Shown here: positions 1-5,252 of the stretch, in pieces | Position numbering within the stretch: the first letter of the stretch is position 1 | Layout: each line of letters opens with the position of its first letter | Assembly (NCBI GenBank): GCA_021159525.1 | Contig: JAGHEC010000272.1 | Span: 1-5,252, forward strand | Source of the DNA: Deltaproteobacteria bacterium | GTDB lineage: Bacteria > Desulfobacterota > DSM-4660 > Desulfatiglandales > Desulfatiglandaceae | Length of the DNA: 5,252 nt | Direction of reading: 5' to 3' | Program-made: the position numbers and the translations under genes | The notes under the pieces: model-generated | Seen by the model: the letters and a program-made list of their open reading frames with translations, nothing else | The model's database searches: none | What the model was told of the DNA's origin: nothing

Positions 1-125
1 CTTGGCAGGCGGGTGTCCCCCGCAGATAAGTCACTGAAGAGACCGGCCCGGAGGCCCGGAGCACAAGAAAAATCTTCCTGCCCCGGTGGTACGGTCGCTG
101 TTATCCCCCCAATTATTGAGCTGAT
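1..125 (+). repeat. Dispersed repeat, copy 1 (inverted partner at 5032-5156)
   Basis: Aligns base for base, without gaps, to the reverse complement of 5032-5156; I count 109 identical positions out of 125. Conservation is uneven: positions 1-60 have 3 differences, 61-100 have 11, and 101-125 have 2. It contains a short hairpin at 9-23 (GCGGG/CCCGC arms) that is identical in both copies, and a second hairpin at 61-81 whose pairing survives despite sequence changes. It ends 25 bases before the NAPRT start codon, so it forms the leader or promoter region of that gene. Homology starts at base 1, so the true left limit is not visible. It could be an intergenic repeat family or the non-coding end of a mobile element; I do not recognise the family. 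Confidence 0.85.
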
Positions 126-150
126 GCGTTTCAGCGTAAAAGGAAATACT

Positions 151-1554
151 ATGTTTGATACCACTGCAATTTACACCGACCAGTATGAACTTGTTATGGC
201 CCAGGCTTATTTTTTGGCCGGCCGGAAAGATGAATCTGCCGTATTCGATTATTTTTACCGAAAGAATCCATTCAACGGCGGATATGCCATATTTGCAGGC
301 CTGCCGGATCTGCTGGGGGTTCTGGAGAACTATCGCTTCAACGAGGAGGATCTGGCCTTTCTGTCAACACAGTCTTTTCATCCCGACTATTTGAGCTATT
401 TGAAAAGCTTCCGCTTTACCGGGACTGTCTACAGTCCTCCGGAAGGAGAAGTGGTATTCCCGACACGCCCCATTTTGAGGGTCGAAGGCAACCTGATTGA
501 AACGCAGCTCATTGAAACGGTCCTGCTCAACATCCTTAATTTTGAATCACTCATCGCCACCAAGGCCAGTCGCATACGCCTTGTGGCCGGGAATCGCACC
601 CTCATCGATTTTGGGTTGCGTCGCGCTCAAGGGCTGGGAGGCTATTATGCCAGCCGCGCCGCTGTCATCGGGGGATTCGATGGGACCAGCAACGTATTGG
701 CGGCAAGAGATTATGGATTAAAGGCCTCCGGCACCATGGCACATTCCTTTGTTCAGAGCCATGAAAACGAGATTGACGCCTTTCGCGCCTTTGCCGCTTC
801 CCGGCCCAATGATTCCGTTCTGCTTGTTGATACCTACAATACCCTGAAAAACGGCATACCTAACGCCATTACCGTGGCTAAAGAGATGGAAAAAAGGGGG
901 CATCGCCTGAGAGGCATCCGTATGGACAGCGGGGATCTGGCCTATCTGGCCCGGAAGGCCCGCGCCATGCTGGATGAGGCAGGGCTCCACTACGTAAAGA
1001 TCACGGTATCCAACCAGCTCGACGAGTATGTCATCAGAAGCCTCATGGCCCAAGGGGCCCCTATAGACGGGTTCGGCGTAGGGACCAACCTGATTACCGG
1101 GCACCCTGACGCAGCCCTGGACGGGGTGTACAAACTGGCCCAGACCGATGGTCGACCGGTGATTAAACTTTCTGAAAATATTTCCAAAATTACCCTCCCT
1201 GCCAAGAAACAGGTCTGGCGGGCCATAGATGATGAGGGGCTATTCTTGGGCGCTGACGTGGTCGGGCTGGAAGATGAAAAGGCTATTCCCGTAATGCACC
1301 ACCCATTTGTACCCCATCAGTCCTTTGCCATCGAACCCTATGAAACCGAGCCGCAGCTCCACCTGATGATGGCCCGGGGCAAGGTGGTATATGATCCGCC
1401 TTCATTGGCCCAAACAGCACAGCGTGTCCGGGAGCGTCTGGAGATGCTCCCCATGGAGTACAAACGTTTTGAAAATCCGCACATTTATAAGGTGGGCATC
1501 AGCGGCGACCTCAAATCGCTTCGGGATCGTTTGATTGCGCAATATAAGCGTTAA
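151..1554 (+). CDS. pncB: Nicotinate phosphoribosyltransferase (NAD salvage)
   Basis: Catalyses the ATP-assisted transfer of phosphoribosyl from PRPP to nicotinate, giving nicotinate mononucleotide, the entry step of the Preiss-Handler NAD salvage route in the cytosol. The 467-residue protein has the family's landmarks in order: an N-terminal TDQYEL segment (9-14), DFGLRRAQG (153-161), GTMAHSF (194-200) with His198 where the family has its phosphorylated histidine, LLVDTYNTL (224-232), the PRPP-site-like GIRMDSGDL (255-263), and FGVGTNL (308-314). It resembles the 'putative' NAPRT branch rather than E. coli PncB, so the symbol is by function. The frame is open back to base 13, but the ATG at 151 is chosen because AAAAGGA lies 6 bases upstream and family homology begins at once; the upstream part is repeat sequence. 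It is a single-gene unit convergent with speE. No truncation or missing motif is seen. Confidence 0.95.
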   Translation: MFDTTAIYTDQYELVMAQAYFLAGRKDESAVFDYFYRKNPFNGGYAIFAGLPDLLGVLENYRFNEEDLAFLSTQSFHPDYLSYLKSFRFTGTVYSPPEGEVVFPTRPILRVEGNLIETQLIETVLLNILNFESLIATKASRIRLVAGNRTLIDFGLRRAQGLGGYYASRAAVIGGFDGTSNVLAARDYGLKASGTMAHSFVQSHENEIDAFRAFAASRPNDSVLLVDTYNTLKNGIPNAITVAKEMEKRGHRLRGIRMDSGDLAYLARKARAMLDEAGLHYVKITVSNQLDEYVIRSLMAQGAPIDGFGVGTNLITGHPDAALDGVYKLAQTDGRPVIKLSENISKITLPAKKQVWRAIDDEGLFLGADVVGLEDEKAIPVMHHPFVPHQSFAIEPYETEPQLHLMMARGKVVYDPPSLAQTAQRVRERLEMLPMEYKRFENPHIYKVGISGDLKSLRDRLIAQYKR

Positions 1555-1580
1555 AAAATGCGACCTGTGTGTTTAGGCCT

Positions 1581-1655
1581 TTCACCACAGAGGCGGTAAA
1601 GACGGAAAACAACAGAAAAAATCAGTCTCTGCCTCCTTTGCCTCTGTGAGGTGAA
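1581..1655. terminator. Large imperfect palindrome between convergent genes; possible bidirectional terminator
   Basis: The left arm 1581-1594 (TTCACCACAGAGGC) and right arm 1640-1655 (GCCTCTGTGAGGTGAA) are complementary over 14 pairs apart from a two-base bulge. Further inside, AGGCGGTAAAGAC at 1591-1603 is partly complementary to GTCTCTGCCTCCT at 1625-1637, giving a second register. The element fills the gap between the NAPRT stop (1554) and the speE stop (1687). CACAGAGG-type palindromes are common in intergenic DNA of environmental bacteria. The termination role is inferred from position; there is no clean T-run directly after either arm, so it may simply be a repetitive palindrome. Confidence 0.6.
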
Positions 1656-1686
1656 TAGCTGACCGTGCAATCCGCCAGCGCACGTT

Positions 1687-2616
1687 TCATCTCTCCATGG
1701 GCACCCGGTTCAGGACAATAGCGCCGTGCCCGTCTTGATCATTCGGGAGCAGATCCAGAAATCTTCGAGGAAGGGCAAATGTGGCTCGATGGAGCGCCGG
1801 TGAATAATAATGGAGCCCTTTTAAACATTTTACTCGGTTCGGCTCAGGCACGTTTTTTATTGGATTCGGCCCCAGGGAACAGAAGGCAAATCCGATAATG
1901 CCGCTCGTATAGGTGGGCACCAATGTAAGATAATACCCGATCATGGGAAAGACATGGGGCAGGAATGCAAAGATCTTACGGATAAGTTGTTCAAAAAGAA
2001 ATGCGGATTCGCACTGGGTCACGGCAATGCCGGAGGGGTGCAGGGCCTCTTTGATGGACCGGTAGAAGGATTCCTTGAAAATCCCCTCTGCAGGGCCTTC
2101 AGGATCAGAACTGTCCACCAGGATGACGTCCCACGAATGGGGATGGTCTCTGACATACTGGATGCCGTCCGCAATATGAAGGGCGACCCGGGGGTCGTCA
2201 AAGGAGGCTGCAAGACCGGGCAGGTATTGTCTGGAAGCACGAATGACCGCCTCATCGATCTCGCACAGATCTACGTGTTCCACCCCAGGGTGTTTCAGAA
2301 CCTCCCTGAGGGCGCCCCCGTCCCCGCCGCCTACGACGAGAACCCGCCTGGGATCAGGATGGGTCAGAAGGGGAACGTGTGCCAGCATCTCGTGGTAGCC
2401 GGATTCGTCAAACTCGGTTACCTGAATGTTGCCGTCCAACAGGAGCACCCTCCCGAGGGGGCCTGCCTCCGCCACCACCAGGTGTTGGAACCGGGTCTTC
2501 TGATTCAGGAGAACCCGGTCGATGCGGACGGCCAGCCCATAGAACCCATCCAGCTCCGGCTCTTCCAGGAATATACTGTTCCCTTGAATTTTTTTTCCAG
2601 ATGAAATCGTGTCCAC
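1687..2616 (-). CDS. speE: Spermidine synthase (polyamine aminopropyltransferase)
   Basis: Transfers the aminopropyl group of decarboxylated AdoMet to putrescine, producing spermidine and methylthioadenosine. With a GTG start at 2616 the protein has 309 residues. It shows LDGNIQVTE (60-68), YHEMLAHVPL (74-83), the nucleotide-binding VGGGDGGALRE (95-105), DLCEID (116-121) with the ribose-binding acidic residue, DSSDPEGPAEG (168-178) with the catalytic Asp168, and PTYTSG (234-239), where proline is more usual at the second-last residue. The C-terminal HYYSPALHRATFALPRR is typical. The start is uncertain: family homology begins only near ELDGFYGLAVRIDRV. The GTG has AGGG 6 bases upstream; a TTG at 2679 would add 21 unconserved residues and has no clear ribosome binding site. 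The gene lies downstream of speD on the same strand and probably in the same transcript. See the finding on the A8 run. Confidence 0.93.
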   Translation of the reverse strand: MDTISSGKKIQGNSIFLEEPELDGFYGLAVRIDRVLLNQKTRFQHLVVAEAGPLGRVLLLDGNIQVTEFDESGYHEMLAHVPLLTHPDPRRVLVVGGGDGGALREVLKHPGVEHVDLCEIDEAVIRASRQYLPGLAASFDDPRVALHIADGIQYVRDHPHSWDVILVDSSDPEGPAEGIFKESFYRSIKEALHPSGIAVTQCESAFLFEQLIRKIFAFLPHVFPMIGYYLTLVPTYTSGIIGFAFCSLGPNPIKNVPEPNRVKCLKGLHYYSPALHRATFALPRRFLDLLPNDQDGHGAIVLNRVPMER

Positions 2617-2727
2617 TGCGTACCCTGCCCTTCCAAGGGTTCCCAATATCCTTTTATAACCATGATCCACTTCCAACAATGATGCTGTGAAGCGACCTGC
2701 CTAGGCCGCCAAGCGATATGTCTCGTA

Positions 2728-3138
2728 TCAGGTTTCAGGGACAAGCCGGAGGCAGGGTTCAGGCTTGTGACGAATCATCTCATCCGGGAGGTCCAGCATG
2801 CCTCGCGACAGCAACATCTTCTGCATGCCATCGGCCTTGAGGCCCGCACGAATCACCTCCACGGCCACATCCATATCGATCTGATCGCCGCAGGTAAAAA
2901 TGTCCACCGCGGCATATCCGTATTCCGGCCAGGTATGAATGGAAAAATGGGATTCGGAAATGATGACAACGCCGCTCACGCCCTGGGGCGCAAACTTATG
3001 AAAAAAGCTTCGGATCATGGTGGCGCCGGAGCGATTCACAGAATCGACCATGACCTTGCCGATAGCTTCGCGGTCGTTGAGAATAGTTTCAGGGCACCCT
3101 TCAAGCTCGAGAATCAGGTGATATCCCAATGACTTCAT
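2728..3138 (-). CDS. speD: S-adenosylmethionine decarboxylase proenzyme, prokaryotic class 1B
   Basis: Pyruvoyl enzyme that decarboxylates AdoMet to supply the aminopropyl donor for SpeE. The 136-residue proenzyme has the autocleavage site ISESHFSIHTW (60-70): cleavage is expected between Glu62 and Ser63, with Ser63 becoming the pyruvoyl group. His68 and Cys83 (FTCG) complete the processing and catalytic set. These three positions match the numbering I recall for the Thermotoga maritima enzyme, which supports the start at 3138. That ATG has a G-rich ribosome binding site (AGGGGGG) 7 bases upstream. An in-frame ATG at 3174, with GGGG about 8 bases upstream, would add 12 residues and cannot be excluded. 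SpeE follows in the same direction. Expression probably starts at the promoter at 3475-3503 and passes through a long structured leader. Confidence 0.95.
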   Translation of the reverse strand: MKSLGYHLILELEGCPETILNDREAIGKVMVDSVNRSGATMIRSFFHKFAPQGVSGVVIISESHFSIHTWPEYGYAAVDIFTCGDQIDMDVAVEVIRAGLKADGMQKMLLSRGMLDLPDEMIRHKPEPCLRLVPET

Positions 3139-3468
3139 ATCGCATCCCCCCTGCATATGTTTACCTTCCGCCATTGAATATACCCCGCCTGTTCGAGCAT
3201 GAAGACAGCAGCAGTTCCCTGTTCGTCGGCCCTACAGGCGCCTCATGCCGGGTCTCCGACAGGGTTTGTGGGCGCCACAGACATTGCAGCGGCCGACAGG
3301 GACTGCTTTTCCGTTGTGCTCAATGCAGAGCAATGTGTGAGGATTTCGTTGTCGGGCTTTCGCAGGCCATCAGAGCCATGCAAAAAGCCGCATCATGATA
3401 AACCCCTTCTGGCGGACCAATGAAAAAAGATTGAAAATCACGCATTCAAGCCTATCACAAATAATAAG
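3139..3468 (-). promoter_or_regulatory. Long structured 5' leader of speD-speE (candidate regulatory RNA)
   Basis: If transcription starts about 7 bases after the -10 box, the speD mRNA carries roughly 330 untranslated bases. Read on the minus strand, three structures follow each other. At 3389-3355, GGCTTT/AAAGCC, GCA/TGC and GGC/GCC arms give about 12 pairs around a 7-base loop. At 3332-3317, TGCTC/GAGCA closes a 6-base loop. At 3307-3210, a long-range stem is made of AGCAGT/ACTGCT, CCCT/AGGG and GTCGGCC/GGCCGAC, and it encloses a perfect TGTGG-CGC-CCACA hairpin (3279-3267). None of these is followed by a T-run on the minus strand. Only short, unconvincing reading frames occur here. It matches no riboswitch I recognise; a regulatory role in polyamine or AdoMet sensing is inferred only from its position. 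Confidence 0.5.
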
Positions 3469-3474
3469 CGCTAC

Positions 3475-3503
3475 ACTTTACGGAAATAATCACCCGGTGT
3501 CAA
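3475..3503 (-). promoter_or_regulatory. Sigma70-type promoter for speD-speE
   Basis: On the minus strand a perfect TTGACA -35 box (3503-3498) is separated by exactly 17 bases (3497-3481) from TAAAGT (3480-3475), which matches four of six -10 positions. It lies between the xseA stop codon and speD, pointing to speD. The nearest downstream start is 337 bases from the -10 box, which implies a long leader. Confidence 0.65.
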
Positions 3504-3537
3504 CCGGTTCCCGACAAGTCTTCACAATATGCGGCGC

Positions 3538-3561
3538 AAAAACCCCTTGCTGATAGAGGGA
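3538..3561 (-). terminator. Weak candidate intrinsic terminator after xseA
   Basis: Read on the minus strand, CCCT and AGGG arms plus one T-G pair close a 9-base loop, followed directly by five T residues (3542-3538). It lies 12 bases beyond the xseA stop and just before the speD promoter, where a terminator would be expected. The stem is short, so efficiency is doubtful and some read-through into speD is plausible. Confidence 0.4.
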
Positions 3562-3573
3562 GAAGAGCCGTGT

Positions 3574-4920
3574 CTATCCCTTGACCGTTTCAACCCGACA
3601 GCCCAGCTCCCCTTCCCCCAAAAGGACCTCGACCTGATCCCCGGATGCCATGCCGGAGGCGCTCCTGACAATCTCTTTTTCAGGCATTTTCAGGGTGAGG
3701 CTGTATCCCCGCTTCAGGATCGAAAGCGGGCTTAAGTCCACGATTCGTTTTTCAAGAAAGGACCGCTTCATCCCTATCTCCCGCAGCCGTCCTTCCATAG
3801 CCTGCACTAAACTTTCCGTTTGAAAATCAAGGTGTTCCCTTTTCGACCGTATCCTGTTGGCAGGGGAATAAATACGCAGGGCGCGCATTTCTGATGTCAG
3901 GCGGGCCTGTTTCTCGCGGAGGACCTGCTCCGTGAGCCGTATGAGCCGGGCATGAAACTCATCGAGATGCAGCGAGAGGTTAATGATCCGTCTCTTGGGG
4001 TCTTGAATCCGGTTCTTTAAGCGGTTCAATTCTTTTCTGCGGCGTTTGATGCTTGAAAACACGGCCGATACCGCCCGGGTTGTGTCCTGATCCAGGCGTC
4101 TGAGGAGGGTTTCCTTTTCCGCCACGAGGAGTTCAGCTGCAGCAGAGGGCGTAGGGGCCCTCACATCCGCGGCCAGATCCGAGATGGTCAAATCGATTTC
4201 ATGACCCACCGCGGAAACTACCGGGATTCGGGAGCTTCGGATGGCATATGCCAGTTCTTCCTGATTAAAGGGCCAGAGGTCTTCCAGGGAACCACCGCCC
4301 CGTGTCAGGACGATAACGTCCGCGTTGATTTCCCGATTGACCAGATCGAGGGCCGCCACGATCTCCCGGCAGGCCTGGTCTCCCTGGACCCTGACCGGGA
4401 CAACGAGGATCTCGATATTGGCAAATCGTCTCTGGATAATCTTAAGAAAATCCTTGACAGCCGCACCGGTGGGAGATGTGATGACCGCCACCTTCTTGGG
4501 AAGGAAAGGGAGCGGCTTCTTGATGTCCGAATCAAAAAGGCCCTGCTGGGCCAATTTTTGTTTGACCTGCTCAAAGGCCAGTGCCAGGGCGCCTACCCCG
4601 AGGGGCTCCAAATAGTCGAGGATAATCTGGTATTCTCCCCTGGGGGCGTAGATGCTGACCCTCCCCTGGGCAATGACCTTCATGCCGTCCTCGGGAACGA
4701 ATTTGAGATACCGCGCCTGTAAACGGAACATGACCGCCCGAATCCGGGCAGCATCGTCCTTGATGACCATGTAATAGTGTCCGGAGACCGGGGACCTGAA
4801 GTTCGATATCTCTCCCTCAACCCAGACAAAATCAAAATGTTCTTCAAGAAGCCCCTGGATTGCCGCTGTGAGCTGACTGACCGTATATACCTTGGGACCG
4901 CTGGGCGTCTCGGACACCAT
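3574..4920 (-). CDS. xseA: Exodeoxyribonuclease VII large subunit
   Basis: Nuclease subunit of exonuclease VII, which with several small XseB subunits degrades single-stranded DNA from both ends to oligonucleotides in mismatch and recombination repair. The 448-residue protein has full family length. An N-terminal OB-fold DNA-binding domain (about 11-105) includes VWVEGEISNF (32-41) and GHYYMVIKD (47-55). The catalytic domain (about 135-270) has KKVAVITSPTGAAVKDFL (142-159), TRGGGSLEDLW (206-216), GHEIDLT (239-245) and DVRAPTPSAAAE (252-263). Asp157, Arg207, His240 and Asp243 sit two positions beyond the E. coli active-site residues I recall. A long charged helical region (about 265-390) and the conserved SPLSILKRGYSLT tail (397-409) follow. 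The ATG at 4920 is fixed by an in-frame TGA at 4937-4935; GGAG lies 11 bases upstream, a rather long spacing. xseB, often adjacent, is absent here. Confidence 0.96.
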   Translation of the reverse strand: MVSETPSGPKVYTVSQLTAAIQGLLEEHFDFVWVEGEISNFRSPVSGHYYMVIKDDAARIRAVMFRLQARYLKFVPEDGMKVIAQGRVSIYAPRGEYQIILDYLEPLGVGALALAFEQVKQKLAQQGLFDSDIKKPLPFLPKKVAVITSPTGAAVKDFLKIIQRRFANIEILVVPVRVQGDQACREIVAALDLVNREINADVIVLTRGGGSLEDLWPFNQEELAYAIRSSRIPVVSAVGHEIDLTISDLAADVRAPTPSAAAELLVAEKETLLRRLDQDTTRAVSAVFSSIKRRRKELNRLKNRIQDPKRRIINLSLHLDEFHARLIRLTEQVLREKQARLTSEMRALRIYSPANRIRSKREHLDFQTESLVQAMEGRLREIGMKRSFLEKRIVDLSPLSILKRGYSLTLKMPEKEIVRSASGMASGDQVEVLLGEGELGCRVETVKG

Positions 4921-4967
4921 AAAACCGCATGCTCCTTTTATTCACGAATGGCCGTCATAAGGGGCTC

Positions 4968-5011
4968 AAACCAGAGGTCTCGTTTCTGAACCCATGAGTG
5001 GTTACTGGTTT
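4968..5011 (-). other. Inverted repeat in the xseA leader
   Basis: Between repeat copy 2 and xseA, the arms AAACCAG (4968-4974) and CTGGTTT (5005-5011) are perfectly complementary over 7 bases, and an inner AACC/GGTT pair sits in the loop. A 21-codon frame (5020-4955, ATG start, weak ribosome binding site) overlaps it but has no recognisable product. The stretch 4921-5031 otherwise holds only the xseA ribosome binding site. The inverted repeat could be an mRNA leader hairpin or an operator; no function is assigned. Confidence 0.35.
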
Positions 5012-5041
5012 GTCATACATCGTCAGCAAGTATCACCTCAA
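5012..5041 (-). promoter_or_regulatory. Weak candidate promoter for xseA at the repeat edge
   Basis: On the minus strand TTGAGG (5041-5036) and TATGAC (5017-5012) are 18 bases apart, each matching four of six sigma70 positions. The -35-like box is the conserved outer edge of repeat copy 2, so the repeat may contribute an outward promoter element. This is suggestive only: copy 1 has the same TTGAG edge but no equally good -10 box before the NAPRT gene. Confidence 0.22.
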
Positions 5042-5156
5042 TAATTAGGGGGATAACTGCGAACCTAGTGCCGGGGCAGAAGAATTTTTCTTCCGCTCCG
5101 GGCCTCCGGGCTGGTCTCTTGAGCGACTTATCTGCGGGGGACACCCGCCTGCCAAG
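5032..5156 (-). repeat. Dispersed repeat, copy 2 (inverted partner at 1-125)
   Basis: The reverse complement of this stretch aligns without gaps to bases 1-125 at 109/125 positions. It lies upstream of minus-strand xseA, so relative to the adjacent gene it points the same way as copy 1. The hairpin at 5076-5096 is stronger than in copy 1, with nine pairs including one G-T and an AAA loop. The GCGGG/CCCGC hairpin is at 5134-5148. The repeat unit may continue to the right, because copy 1 is cut by the window edge exactly where the alignment would go on; 5157-5252 could therefore be part of it. Confidence 0.85.
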
Positions 5157-5219
5157 GCCAATTGACCGTTCTTGCCAAGACTTTCGTCCCGTGGATCTGC
5201 GATGGCAGAAGGAAGTAAC

Positions 5220-5252
5220 ATGGGTAACAAGGCAATGGCGGGCAGGCTTGCC
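5220..5252 (+). CDS. Possible start of an unknown gene, cut by the window edge
   Basis: An ATG at 5220 is preceded by GGA (in AGAAGGAAG) at a 6-base spacing, and 11 codons (MGNKAMAGRLA) stay open to the last base. An in-frame ATG at 5202 extends it by six codons but has no such ribosome binding site. Eleven residues are too few to recognise a family. It starts about 180 bases inside the outer edge of repeat copy 2 and reads away from it, as a transposase gene behind an element end would; that link is inference. It may also be chance. Confidence 0.22.
   Translation, partial: MGNKAMAGRLA

Noticed and set aside
13..150. In-frame N-terminal extension of the NAPRT gene
   Set aside because: The extension is translated repeat DNA, while a good ribosome binding site and family homology both point to the ATG at 151.
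1954..2604. 216-codon open frame on the plus strand
   Set aside because: It lies wholly antisense to the speE coding region, has no recognisable motif, and is explained as a shadow of that GC-rich gene.
3129..3423. Two overlapping plus-strand frames (89 and 74 codons) upstream of speD
   Set aside because: Low-complexity, Cys/Arg-rich translations without domain features, overlapping each other in two frames and coinciding with the inverted repeats of the speD leader; structured non-coding sequence is the better explanation.
5045..5230. 61-codon minus-strand frame across repeat copy 2
   Set aside because: It runs through the repeat and its hairpins, and the translation is unlike a folded protein. 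In copy 1 the corresponding frame runs into the NAPRT leader rather than a conserved product.
1..5252. Composite transposon with the inverted repeats as ends and metabolic genes as cargo
   Set aside because: The enclosed genes are core housekeeping functions in three separate units, no transposase is seen between the repeats, and 13% divergence between copies argues against a recent joint insertion.
5032..5252. Group II intron 5' end or IS110-type element with a guide RNA
   Set aside because: Considered because of the structured non-coding stretch before a reading frame, but no GUGYG intron start, domain V or recognisable enzyme motif is visible; 11 codons cannot support a family name.
1..5252. 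CRISPR array, tRNA, rRNA or defence genes
   Set aside because: No regularly spaced direct repeats, cloverleaf or conserved rRNA segments were seen on either strand, and all substantial coding regions are accounted for by housekeeping families.

Overview
This 5,252-base window looks like ordinary bacterial housekeeping DNA: three compact transcription units framed by two copies of a repeat. Every gene is a core metabolic or DNA-repair gene. Protein style (a short class 1B AdoMet decarboxylase next to spermidine synthase, and a putative-type nicotinate phosphoribosyltransferase) and the CACAGAGG-type intergenic palindrome suggest a Gram-negative environmental bacterium, perhaps a deltaproteobacterium/Desulfobacterota. 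That placement is an impression from sequence style, not a phylogenetic result.

Layout, left to right. Bases 1-125 hold repeat copy 1. A nicotinate phosphoribosyltransferase gene for NAD salvage follows on the plus strand (151-1554). It converges on a minus-strand polyamine pair: speD (AdoMet decarboxylase, 3138-2728) and then speE (spermidine synthase, about 2616-1687). The 132-base convergent gap holds a large imperfect palindrome (1581-1655) that could terminate both units. speD makes decarboxylated AdoMet, and SpeE transfers its aminopropyl group to putrescine. Upstream of speD is a 435-base stretch without a credible gene. It has a near-consensus sigma70-type promoter (3475-3503) and then a leader of about 330 nt with several strong stem-loops. 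xseA, the large subunit of exodeoxyribonuclease VII, lies beyond it on the minus strand (4920-3574); no xseB is visible.

The right end (5032-5156) holds repeat copy 2, inverted relative to copy 1. The two 125-base copies align without gaps at 109/125 identical positions. Both lie just upstream of a gene in the same relative orientation, one before the NAPRT gene and one before xseA. A hairpin in the most diverged part keeps its pairing in both copies. The window begins at the first base of the homology, so it may be a whole contig that broke at a multicopy element. A possible reading frame with a good ribosome binding site starts at 5220 and runs off the right end; it could belong to the same element.

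The observations most worth following are the conserved repeat pair and the long structured leader of speDE. I see no defence system, CRISPR array, tRNA, rRNA or recognisable transposase.
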